A stretch of DNA of 64,000 nt from Peteryoungia ipomoeae (GTDB lineage: Bacteria; Pseudomonadota; Alphaproteobacteria; Rhizobiales; Rhizobiaceae). A model generated the notes under the pieces. The model was not told the origin of the DNA. It searched no databases and saw nothing but the letters and a program-made list of their open reading frames with translations. Shown here in pieces: positions 8,717 to 15,892 of this stretch. Made by a program: the position numbers and the translations under genes. Position 1 is the stretch's first letter; every line of letters starts with the position of its first letter. The stretch lies in contig NZ_STGV01000001.1 of NCBI RefSeq assembly GCF_004912165.1, positions 558,001 to 622,000 on the forward strand, in the 5' to 3' direction.

Positions 8717-9499
8717 TTACCAGATCCGGCGCGTCAGGCCGCACCAGATCCACGACCAGAGGGTGGGCGGGAAACGGAGCGCGGAGGGGCCGCCGGTCGC
8801 TTTTGGTGCGAGGCGGCCAGTCAGCGCATCTTCGATGGATTGGCGCGTTATATCGAGGGCTGCAAGGGTCAGCAAAAGCGGATAGGTGGAGATGAAGTCG
8901 GTGCGCTCAGGCCGGGTACGGACTTCGTAAAGCGTGGCGCCTGTATCCGTGCCCGCATCGACGAGATGCAGGGTGGCGCCGAAATTCTCAGCATCGTTTT
9001 CCCGAAGCGACCAGTAACCGCCCATCTGGCCGCGATAGTTGGGATTGATGCCGGCATGCAGGTTGATGACCGGGCAGGGCATTGCTGCAAGCTGACGGGC
9101 CGACATCAGACGGGTGGAGACGAGCAGGATGGCGCCGGGCTTGAGTTCATCGACGCGCGCTGCCGTTTGCGGGGCGTTTATCGAGGTGACGGGGTGGATG
9201 GGGACGCTGTCCGGCAGTGCGCGGTCGAAGCCGTGCCGGTCGAGCAGGTCTGCGACGCGGCGCTCGGCGGTGCGGCGCAGTGCACGAGCGGCGATCATCG
9301 TGCCGAGCTGGCCAAGCGCGTTGATCCAACCGAGGCGGCGGGCGCGGCGGCGAACAATCTCGCCTTTGCTCTCGGGGTTCTCAAGGATGACCCGGACGTC
9401 GATGCCCGCCCGTACGAGGTGTTGGACAACAATGCTGGGGTTAAGGCCGCCCGCGGTCATCACCACCACCGGCCCCTGTCTGGCGTTCACTCCGTCCAT
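8717..9499 (-). CDS. Formyltransferase family protein
   Basis: This 260-aa protein has a formyl_transferase catalytic core: Asn146, His148 (INLHAG) and the Asp181/Asp185 region (VDAGTDTGATL), matching the N-H-D triad of Fmt and PurN enzymes. It begins with a Rossmann-like segment at about residues 10-45. It lacks the usual Fmt C-terminal domain. The substrate is unknown; formyl-THF-dependent transfer is expected. It starts 5 bp after exoD ends, so the two share a transcript. Whether it belongs functionally to the corrinoid pathway is uncertain. Confidence 0.85.
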   Translation of the reverse strand: MDGVNARQGPVVVMTAGGLNPSIVVQHLVRAGIDVRVILENPESKGEIVRRRARRLGWINALGQLGTMIAARALRRTAERRVADLLDRHGFDRALPDSVPIHPVTSINAPQTAARVDELKPGAILLVSTRLMSARQLAAMPCPVINLHAGINPNYRGQMGGYWSLRENDAENFGATLHLVDAGTDTGATLYEVRTRPERTDFISTYPLLLTLAALDITRQSIEDALTGRLAPKATGGPSALRFPPTLWSWIWCGLTRRIW

Positions 9500-9504
9500 G
9501 TTTA

Positions 9505-10152
9505 TCAAAAGGCGAGCGATACGATCGCGACGGCGGTGTAGATGACAAAGGCGACCACGGCGAGCGAGAGGGCGCCGATGAGGCAGCCGACGATGACACC
9601 AAAGCCGTCCCGCTGCGAATGGGCAAAACCAAGGACGGCAAGGGCAAAGGCGGGCGGCCAGTTGCCGAGCGGGATCGGCAGGAAGACGACGATGGCGAGG
9701 ATGAGGGCAAAGACACCGATGACCCGTTCGACCATGCGGCTGCCGAAAATCCAGTAGCGCGGGATAACCAGTTTCTCGGCCCAGCGCATCCACGGCACCA
9801 GGCGCGCGACGATGGCATCAAAGGTTTCGGGCTGAACGCCGTAATTGGAAACCATCGCGGGAAAATACACCCTACCGCCGGGCGAGGCGGCCATCTGCCA
9901 GGCAATAAAGATCAGCGGCAGACCCAAAATGAAGGTGGCACCGGGTGGCAGGGGCACAAGGTTCGGCAGGCAGAAAACCAGAAGAAAGGCACCGAAGGAG
10001 CGATCCTGCAGGGCAATCGCGATGTCGCGGATGGTGACCTTGCGGTCTCTCGTCCGGGCCAGGCGGACCAAGATATCGGAAAGTGGCTCCGGGTTACTCT
10101 GCTCTGTGGCGGTGTCCCGCCCTATCACCCAAGTCTGCGCCCCGTCGGTCAT
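9505..10152 (-). CDS. exoD: ExoD family membrane protein
   Basis: This 215-aa protein has ExoD-family features: an N-terminal helical part (ILVRLARTRDRKVTIRDI), LPNLVPLPPGATFILGLPLIFI, and several later hydrophobic helices (around residues 140-215). In Sinorhizobium meliloti ExoD affects exopolysaccharide production, alkali tolerance and nodule invasion; the molecular function is not known. It is the first gene of the minus-strand run that leads into the formyltransferase and metV-metF genes. Confidence 0.9.
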   Translation of the reverse strand: MTDGAQTWVIGRDTATEQSNPEPLSDILVRLARTRDRKVTIRDIAIALQDRSFGAFLLVFCLPNLVPLPPGATFILGLPLIFIAWQMAASPGGRVYFPAMVSNYGVQPETFDAIVARLVPWMRWAEKLVIPRYWIFGSRMVERVIGVFALILAIVVFLPIPLGNWPPAFALAVLGFAHSQRDGFGVIVGCLIGALSLAVVAFVIYTAVAIVSLAF

Positions 10153-10371
10153 GCTTGCTTCTCATGTTTGTTTGTCGACCTCAGGCGAGATTGGCATTTG
10201 CAGATTACAGCGTGATTAAAGCGGTGAGATTTTCCCCCTGATTTTAAAGGATGGTGAAGAGGGCATGAATGCTCTTCGGCGCCGGTTGGCCACCGGGCTA
10301 TCGCGATGCCTTGATTTTACCGCGGTTGGTTGTAAGGGCGGATATCGATCTCGTTGAACCGGAGGAAAACC

Positions 10372-10530
10372 ATGACCGTCACCCGCATCGCTTCCCTGTC
10401 CGTCACGCTTCTAGCACTGGTCGCGCTTACCGCCTGCGGCAACACGATTCGCGGTGTCGGCAATGATGTGGGCAATGTCATCGATGCCACGCAGGATGCG
10501 GGCCGCAGCGTGGCACGCTCTGCACGCTGA
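10372..10530 (+). CDS. Entericidin-like small lipoprotein, copy 1
   Basis: This 52-aa protein has a lipoprotein signal peptide ending in the lipobox LTAC (Cys at residue 22). The mature part reads CGNTIRGVGNDVGNV followed by DATQDAGRSV, which is the entericidin A/B family pattern. A GGAGG ribosome site lies six bases upstream. Entericidins are small envelope lipoproteins linked to stress or stationary phase. A paralogue lies at 11206, on the other side of the DUF1638 gene. Confidence 0.85.
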   Translation: MTVTRIASLSVTLLALVALTACGNTIRGVGNDVGNVIDATQDAGRSVARSAR

Positions 10531-10548
10531 CCAGGCCGAATATCGCGG

Positions 10549-11166
10549 TCAGGAGGCCTTTTTCGCCGCAGCGACGAGCTCCGGCGCGAGGTCGCCGTAG
10601 CCGGTGAAGCGATATTCATACTCGAGCTTCAGATAATCCGCGGCCCATTTGGCCTTGGCCTGCAAGTCTGCATCTTCTGTTTGCGCCAGATAGACGAGCT
10701 TTGTGTAATTGCCGAAGACCATGTCGCGCAGTTCGGGATGGCGATCGAGCTTCAAGGGTTCTATGACGAAGGCCTCGAACTGGCGGGTGATGAGATCCGT
10801 CAGGTAAAAGGCCGTGAATTCGGTTTCGCATTCGGCGAGAAACTTCTCAGTGCCGGTGAAGAAAGCGTAGCAATGCGGGCCTGACAAGCGTTCGATGCCT
10901 TCTTCGCTGCAGATCCGATCGATCTCGCCCTGCGTGCCGCATTCGGCATAGCCAAGGAAGATGTTTTCGTGCCCCTGTCGTCGCGCTTCGGCGATCTTTT
11001 CGCGCAGCGCCGGTGCAATTTTTTGCGGGTACACGTGCCAGAGCGCCGGCAGGCATTCCAGCGTCAAATGCTCAAGCTGATTGAGGGCCTTGACGGCCAA
11101 AATCTCGCGTCCGATCGCACCGCACGCAATCACGTGAACTTTTTCGATTTTGGCGCGTTGTTCCAT
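10549..11166 (-). CDS. DUF1638 protein associated with MttB-type corrinoid methyltransferases
   Basis: This 205-aa protein has a VHVIACGAIGREI start, a CLPALWHVYPQKI segment, GYAECGTQGEID and conserved cysteines, matching DUF1638. Proteins of this family are found repeatedly beside methylamine or betaine corrinoid methyltransferase genes, but their function is not established. Suggested roles include assembly or metal handling. It is convergent with entericidin copy 1 and divergent from copy 2, and lies 400 bp from the corrinoid protein gene on the same strand. Confidence 0.87.
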   Translation of the reverse strand: MEQRAKIEKVHVIACGAIGREILAVKALNQLEHLTLECLPALWHVYPQKIAPALREKIAEARRQGHENIFLGYAECGTQGEIDRICSEEGIERLSGPHCYAFFTGTEKFLAECETEFTAFYLTDLITRQFEAFVIEPLKLDRHPELRDMVFGNYTKLVYLAQTEDADLQAKAKWAADYLKLEYEYRFTGYGDLAPELVAAAKKAS

Positions 11167-11205
11167 CGCATTTCACCCGTCACAGAGACACAAAGGTAGA
11201 TCATC

Positions 11206-11367
11206 ATGATGGCGAAAAAACTGACCACCGGCGCAGCACTCGTATTGACCGTTCTTGCTCTTGCTTCTTGCGGCAACACCATCCGCGGTGTCGGCCAGGA
11301 TGCGGCCAACACCGTGAACGCCACGCAGGACGCTGGCCGGACCGTCGAAGGCGCAGCTGCGCGCTAA
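11206..11367 (+). CDS. Entericidin-like small lipoprotein, copy 2
   Basis: This 53-aa lipoprotein has the lipobox LASC and mature sequence beginning CGNTIRGVGQDAANTV, then ATQDAGRTVEGAAAR. It is a clear paralogue of the 10372 gene. Two adjacent ATG codons (11206 and 11209) are possible starts. It is followed by the 30-aa membrane ORF at 11401 and a strong terminator, which suggests a short plus-strand operon. Confidence 0.85.
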   Translation: MMAKKLTTGAALVLTVLALASCGNTIRGVGQDAANTVNATQDAGRTVEGAAAR

Positions 11368-11400
11368 GGCAAAAAGAGGTTTCAACAGGGGGATAAGAGC

Positions 11401-11493
11401 ATGACGCTCGAACACATCGCCAAGATCAGTGCCATCTACATGATGACGGTCGTCGTTTTTGCCATGGGCCATCTCGCCTATCAGCAATTCTGA
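11401..11493 (+). CDS. Small single-pass membrane peptide, 30 aa
   Basis: The ORF encodes a 30-residue peptide with a central hydrophobic helix (IYMMTVVVFAMGHLAY). An AGGGGG ribosome site lies eight bases before the ATG, and a GNRA-loop terminator begins 30 bp after the stop. These features support a real small gene. I do not recognise the family. It may be cotranscribed with the entericidin-like lipoprotein. Confidence 0.6.
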   Translation: MTLEHIAKISAIYMMTVVVFAMGHLAYQQF

Positions 11494-11522
11494 CCGTCAA
11501 CCGGATCTCCCCCAGTTGCTTG

Positions 11523-11548
11523 AAAGCCGGCCGCAAGGCCGGCTTTTT
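11523..11548 (+). terminator. Intrinsic terminator after the 30-aa gene
   Basis: A 10-bp stem (11523-11532 with 11537-11546) closes on a GCAA tetraloop and runs into TTTTT. It also faces the end of the convergent corrinoid gene at 11573 and could serve both strands. Confidence 0.85.
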
Positions 11549-11572
11549 CGTCACCGCTCAATCGAGCAGGCG

Positions 11573-12274
11573 TCAGGCGCGGGCGCCCATGCTGTTGTGC
11601 TTGCGGGCGATGAAATCCTTGGCGGTTTCGACGGCGACGGCCGCATCGCGACAATAGGCATCGGCGCCGACAGCCTTGCCGAATTCCTCGTTGAGCGGCG
11701 CTCCGCCGACGAGCACGACGTAATCGTCGCGGATGCCCTTTTCCTTCATCGTGTCGATAACGACCTTCATATAGGGCATTGTGGTGGTCAGCAGCGCCGA
11801 CATGCCGAGAATATCGGGCTTCTCGCGTTCCATGGCTTCCAGATAGTTCTCAACCGGATTGTTGATGCCGATGTCGACGACGTCGAAGCCAGCCCCTTCC
11901 ATCATCATGCCGACGAGGTTCTTGCCGATGTCGTGGATGTCGCCCTTGACGGTGCCGATGACCATCTTGCCCTGCTTCGGTGCGCCAGTTGCCGCGAGCA
12001 AGGGCCGCAGGATCGTCATGCCGGCCTTCATTGCATTGGCGGAGAGCAGAACTTCCGGCACGAAGAGGATGCCGTCGCGGAAGTCGATGCCGACGATGCG
12101 CATGCCTTCGACAAGCGCCTGTGTCAGCACGTCATAGGGTGCCCAGCCGCGGTCGAGAAGGATCTGCGTCGCTTCCTCGATTTCTTCCTTCAGGCCGTCA
12201 TAGAGGTCGTCGTGCATCTGCTGCACGAGCTCTTCGTCGGAGAGTTCGGAAAGAATGATGTCGTCATCGGCCAT
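11573..12274 (-). CDS. Corrinoid (B12-binding) methyl-carrier protein, MtbC/MttC type
   Basis: This 233-aa protein has an N-terminal helical cap (about residues 1-95; LLDRGWAPYDVLTQ, PEVLLSANAMKAGM) and a C-terminal Rossmann B12-binding domain. The cobalt-ligand motif D-x-H-x-x-G is at Asp112, His114 and Gly117 (GDIHDIGKN), followed by MSALLTTT and VLVGGAPL. It would accept a methyl group from the MttB-like enzyme and pass it to the methyl-THF methyltransferase. The open frame extends upstream, but the ATG at 12274 matches the family start. It is divergent from mttB across a 274-bp control region. Confidence 0.95.
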   Translation of the reverse strand: MADDDIILSELSDEELVQQMHDDLYDGLKEEIEEATQILLDRGWAPYDVLTQALVEGMRIVGIDFRDGILFVPEVLLSANAMKAGMTILRPLLAATGAPKQGKMVIGTVKGDIHDIGKNLVGMMMEGAGFDVVDIGINNPVENYLEAMEREKPDILGMSALLTTTMPYMKVVIDTMKEKGIRDDYVVLVGGAPLNEEFGKAVGADAYCRDAAVAVETAKDFIARKHNSMGARA

Positions 12275-12300
12275 GGTGGTGCTTCCCGCTAGGATTTTCT

Positions 12301-12320
12301 TTCGCGATTCAAATCGCGAA
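12301..12320. promoter_or_regulatory. Inverted repeat upstream of the corrinoid gene (candidate operator)
   Basis: TTCGCGATT and AATCGCGAA are perfect 9-bp arms separated by CA. The repeat lies 27 bp upstream of the corrinoid-protein ATG in the region shared with divergent mttB. A second short palindrome, GCGACGTCGC, is at 12382-12391. No regulator gene is adjacent, so the binding protein is unknown. Confidence 0.55.
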
Positions 12321-12548
12321 CCGGCATGAGACTGCCTGACGATGAGTAAAACCGCAACGTGGCGAAAAACTCTTTTCGATAGCGACGTCGCAAAGGTGAA
12401 AAGCGACGGTGACAGACCAGTGGAGCAAAACACGATGTCTGTGGAACGCAAGCGGTTGGCGCATAGAGAATGATTTCGCTGATGGATTGGAATAGCATAA
12501 TGGTGGAAGAGAACAGCGCGGATCAGCGCTTGAGCGAGGAAACAGACC

Positions 12549-14114
12549 ATGGATGAGACACCGGCAGATCAGGGCGCAGGCCGCCGTACGCGAGGAGAAG
12601 GACGCGGTGCTGCCGCACGGCGCGCATCGCGCAGCGGCGCTGGTGCCGGACCGTCGATGCCGTACATCACCCGCAAGATCAACACCTATGAGGTGCTGGA
12701 CGAAGAAGGCCTGTCGCTGATCGAGGCCAATGCCGACACGGTGCTTGAAGAGATCGGCATCGAGTTCCGCGACGACGCCGAGGCGCTGGAGCTCTGGAAA
12801 GAAGCGGGCGCCGATGTGCGTGGGCAGCGGGTACATTTCCCCAAGGGGCTTTGCCGCGAACTGCTGAAGACCGCCCCTTCCGAATTCACCTGGCATGCGC
12901 GCAACCCGGAGCGCAGCGTGCAGATCGGCGGCAAGGCCACGGTTTTTGCGCCGGTCTACGGCTCGCCCTTCGTGCGCGACCTCGATGGCAACAGGCGCTA
13001 TGCGACGCTCGAGGATTTCCGCAACTTCGTGAAGCTTGCCTATATGGCGCCGTCGATCCATTCGTCCGGCGGCACGGTTTGCGAACCGGTCGACATTCCC
13101 GTCAACAAGCGTCACCTCGATATGGTCTACAGCCATATCAAATATTCCGACAAACCCTTCATGGGATCGGTGACGGCGCCCGAGCGCGCGGAAGATTCGG
13201 TTGCCATGGCCAAGCTCGTCTTCGGTGACGACTTCGTCGAAAACAACTGCGTCATGCTGAACCTGATCAACGCCAACTCGCCGATGGTGTTCGACGAAAC
13301 CATGCTCGGCGCGGCCAAGGTCTATGCCCGCCACAATCAGGCATCCGTCGTGTCGCCCTTCATCCTGTCCGGCGCGATGAGCCCGGTCACGGTTGCCGGC
13401 ACGCTGACGCAGATCCTGGCTGAGGTTCTCGCGGGGGCTTCCTTTACCCAGCTGATCCGCAAGGGTGCGCCGGTGCTGTTCGGCACCTTTGCGGCATCCA
13501 TCTCGATGCAGTCGGGCGCGCCGACCTTCGGCACGCCGGAGCCTGCGCTTGTCTCCTATGGCGCGGCCCAGCTTGCCCGTCGCATGGGACTGCCCTTCCG
13601 TACCGGTGGCTCGCTCTGCGCCTCCAAGGTGCCGGATGCCCAGGCCGCGCATGAAAGTGCCAATACGCTGAACATGACCCTGCTTGCCGGTGCGAACTTC
13701 GTGCTGCATGCCGCGGGCTGGCTCGAGGGCGGGCTTGCCGCCTGCTACGAGAAGTTCATGATCGACCAGGATCAGCTCGGCATGATGCAGAAGCTTGCCC
13801 AGGGTGTCGATCTTTCGGCCGATGGCCAGGCAATGGACGCGATCCGCGAAGTCGGCCCCGGTGCCCACTATCTCGGCTGCGCCCACACCCAGGCCAATTT
13901 CCAGACGGCCTTCTACCGCTCGCCGCTCGCCGACAACAATTCCTTCGAGCAGTGGGAGGTCGAAGGTCGCAAGCGGATCGAGGATCGCGCCAATGCGCTC
14001 TGCCGTTCCTGGCTCGATGCCTATGAGGCACCGGCGCTTGACCCGGCCATCGACGAGGCGCTTCTCGCCTTCATCGCGGGCCGGAAGGACTCGATGCCTG
14101 ACGCCTTCACCTGA
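12549..14114 (+). CDS. mttB: MttB-family (non-pyrrolysine) quaternary-amine:corrinoid methyltransferase
   Basis: This 521-aa protein is a trimethylamine methyltransferase (MttB) superfamily member (ITRKINTYEVLDEEGLSLIE start, HSSGGTVCEPVDIP, GTLTQILAEVLAG, GSLCASKVPDAQAA, WLEGGLAACYEKF). The frame is continuous with no in-frame amber codon, so it is not a pyrrolysine enzyme. Characterised non-Pyl members (MtgB, MtpB, MtcB) demethylate glycine betaine, proline betaine or carnitine. The nearby betaine importer and bmt favour a betaine substrate, but sequence alone cannot fix it. The N-terminal 36 residues form an Arg/Gly/Ala-rich tail before the domain. GAGGA lies eight bases before the start. 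Confidence 0.93.
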   Translation: MDETPADQGAGRRTRGEGRGAAARRASRSGAGAGPSMPYITRKINTYEVLDEEGLSLIEANADTVLEEIGIEFRDDAEALELWKEAGADVRGQRVHFPKGLCRELLKTAPSEFTWHARNPERSVQIGGKATVFAPVYGSPFVRDLDGNRRYATLEDFRNFVKLAYMAPSIHSSGGTVCEPVDIPVNKRHLDMVYSHIKYSDKPFMGSVTAPERAEDSVAMAKLVFGDDFVENNCVMLNLINANSPMVFDETMLGAAKVYARHNQASVVSPFILSGAMSPVTVAGTLTQILAEVLAGASFTQLIRKGAPVLFGTFAASISMQSGAPTFGTPEPALVSYGAAQLARRMGLPFRTGGSLCASKVPDAQAAHESANTLNMTLLAGANFVLHAAGWLEGGLAACYEKFMIDQDQLGMMQKLAQGVDLSADGQAMDAIREVGPGAHYLGCAHTQANFQTAFYRSPLADNNSFEQWEVEGRKRIEDRANALCRSWLDAYEAPALDPAIDEALLAFIAGRKDSMPDAFT

Positions 14115-14123
14115 AAGGGTCCC

Positions 14124-14216
14124 GTGGCCAGGGAGCAAGGCGGAGCGGAACGGGTCGCCGACATGATCCAGACCGAAGTCTGGCGACCGCATTACAAGTT
14201 CGAGGGGCCGCGATGA
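14124..14216 (+). CDS. Possible 30-aa ORF coupled to the ferredoxin gene
   Basis: A GTG at 14124 opens a 30-codon frame ending in VWRPHYKFEGPR. Its TGA overlaps the ferredoxin ATG as ATGA, the classic coupling overlap. Third codon positions are mostly G or C. The ribosome site is weak (AAAGGG only four bases away). It could be a leader peptide, a real small protein or chance. Confidence 0.3.
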   Translation: MAREQGGAERVADMIQTEVWRPHYKFEGPR

Positions 14217-14947
14217 GCGGCCCTTTGTCATCCATCGAAGATCTGCGCCATGAGATCGAAGCGCAGGGGCTGCAGTTTCGCGGCTGGGTGGTCTTCGCAG
14301 AGGGCGATGCCGCGCCAGCGATCGATGTTGGTCGAGATGTACGCACCGTGCTGCTGATCGGGCCCATTGGCGGTAGCCTGTGGGACCCGTTTTCAGCGTG
14401 GCAGGCGAAACAACCGGATAGAGGTGGCGCTGACCCGCTGGATCAATGGTCGACCAGCGTGATTGGTGGACTGGCTGCACGAGCCGGTCTTTGCGCATTC
14501 TTTCCCTTTGCCGTGCCCTACCAGCCGTTCCAGCAATGGGCGACTCGCGCCGAGGGGCTGCAGGCGTCGCCGCTTGGAATGCTGATCCACCCTGTATACG
14601 GATTGTGGCATAGCTATCGCGGTGCGCTTGGTTTCACCGAGGCAGATGCGCTTCGGTTCGGCCTGAACTTGATGGCGCTGTCGAAACCCGCGGCGTCGGC
14701 GTCGCAGCCGTCGCCTTGTGCTGACTGTATCGACAAGCCGTGTCTGTCTGCCTGCCCGGTGAATGCTGTCGATAGCGACAGGTTCAATGTCGCGGCGTGC
14801 CGCAAGCATCTGGCGGGGCTCGGCGAGGGGAAAGGGTGCATGGGCGGCGGTTGCGAGGCGCGCAATGCCTGCCCGGTGGGCGCGGCCTACAGGCCGTCTG
14901 CGACGCAATTGCGCTTCCATATGGAAGCCCTGTGGCTGCCGCGATGA
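14213..14947 (+). CDS. 4Fe-4S ferredoxin-type protein of the mttB operon
   Basis: This 244-aa protein has an N-terminal domain of about 160 residues resembling the QueG/reductive-dehalogenase-like scaffold (GPIGGSLWDPF, PFQQW). Two cysteine clusters follow: CADCIDKPCLSACP and later CMGGGC with CP, enough for two [4Fe-4S] clusters. It lies about 100 bp downstream of mttB on the same strand. A plausible role is delivering electrons to RACo or to the corrinoid protein; that is inference from context. It lacks the full QueG domain set, so queuosine synthesis is unlikely. Confidence 0.8.
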   Translation: MSGPLSSIEDLRHEIEAQGLQFRGWVVFAEGDAAPAIDVGRDVRTVLLIGPIGGSLWDPFSAWQAKQPDRGGADPLDQWSTSVIGGLAARAGLCAFFPFAVPYQPFQQWATRAEGLQASPLGMLIHPVYGLWHSYRGALGFTEADALRFGLNLMALSKPAASASQPSPCADCIDKPCLSACPVNAVDSDRFNVAACRKHLAGLGEGKGCMGGGCEARNACPVGAAYRPSATQLRFHMEALWLPR

Positions 14948-15037
14948 CAAAGGCAGGAGACACGTCGCGCTGCGTGCCGGCCCGTCATCGGCAAGGCGCT
15001 CCGTTGGGTTACGGAACGCCGGCAGGGGGTGAGGCTG

Positions 15038-15748
15038 TCAGGCGGCGGGACGGAGGGGCACGGCGGCTGACGGGCGGCGCAGAAGCGCGCGCTGCGGCAC
15101 GAGGTCCAGGACTTCATCGGCAAAGCGCGAGGCGTTGTCGAGGGCGCGCGACAGGTTGGAGACTTCCAGCGGATCGAGATCGTGGATCAGGCCGCCCTTG
15201 TCGAAGACGTCACGATAGGCGGCGCGTTCGGTGATGGGGGTCGTCATTGTCTCGATGCCACGGGCGCTCAGGAAATCCTTGGCGGCGTGCAGCGCGCGGG
15301 TTGTGACAGCCGCGTTGACACGGGTCAGGACAACCGAATGCGCGATCTTGACGTTGCAGCGGGTGTCGAGCTCGTTCAGGAGATCAAGAACCTCGGCGCC
15401 GCCCTGGGCATCCATGGCGCAGCCCTGGACCGGCACGAGAACGCGATCGGCCAGCGCCACGGCGCGGGCAAGAACCGTCTCGCCGGAGGAGGGCAGGTCG
15501 ATCAGCACATAACCGCCGGCCTTCTTCGCCTTGACCGTGGTTTCTTCGATCGTCTCGTCGCATACGGGCTGGACCGTGAGGAAGGGTGTCACAGCCTGCT
15601 TCTGGTACCAGCGGGTGAGCCAGCCGCTCGGATCGGCGTCGAGCATCGTGACCCGGATGCCGCGGGCAGAGAGTTCAGAGGCGAGCACGAGGGCAGCTGT
15701 GGTCTTGCCGGCACCGCCCTTGGTATTGGCAAATGTCAGAACTGGCAT
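15038..15748 (-). CDS. ParA/MinD-family ATPase, VirC1-like
   Basis: This 236-aa protein has a deviant Walker A box at residues 9-15 (KGGAGKTT), LDADPSG and LIDLPSSGE. The overall length and order match the VirC1/ParA subgroup found in rhizobia. No parB or parS partner is visible nearby, so a role in partitioning of this replicon is doubtful; it may position some other cargo. The ATG at 15748 has AGGGGGA upstream and places the P-loop at the usual N-terminal distance. A longer open frame upstream is not conserved. Confidence 0.88.
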   Translation of the reverse strand: MPVLTFANTKGGAGKTTAALVLASELSARGIRVTMLDADPSGWLTRWYQKQAVTPFLTVQPVCDETIEETTVKAKKAGGYVLIDLPSSGETVLARAVALADRVLVPVQGCAMDAQGGAEVLDLLNELDTRCNVKIAHSVVLTRVNAAVTTRALHAAKDFLSARGIETMTTPITERAAYRDVFDKGGLIHDLDPLEVSNLSRALDNASRFADEVLDLVPQRALLRRPSAAVPLRPAA

Positions 15749-15892
15749 GAATTTTCCCCCTGGAATTGAGAGCCGAAGCAGGTCATCGCTGGTGTGAGAT
15801 GCGACGCTGGTCATCGGCCGCGTGATCGATGATTGAGGGTCATGGTTAATGAAAGGTTAATACGGTGCAGGATTTGTTAATGGAGCGGACCC

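Noticed and set aside
12549..14114. Pyrrolysine at an amber codon in mttB
   Set aside because: The frame is continuous to a TGA stop with no in-frame TAG, so this is the non-pyrrolysine branch.
12309..14498. Minus-strand open frame of 729 codons opposite mttB
   Set aside because: The sense strand encodes a complete MttB-family protein; the antisense product has no recognisable domain and is basic and His-rich.
15038..15748. Evidence of a Ti or Ri plasmid from the VirC1-like gene
   Set aside because: No other vir gene or T-DNA border is present and the neighbours are chromosomal housekeeping genes; VirC1-like ParA proteins also occur on chromosomes.
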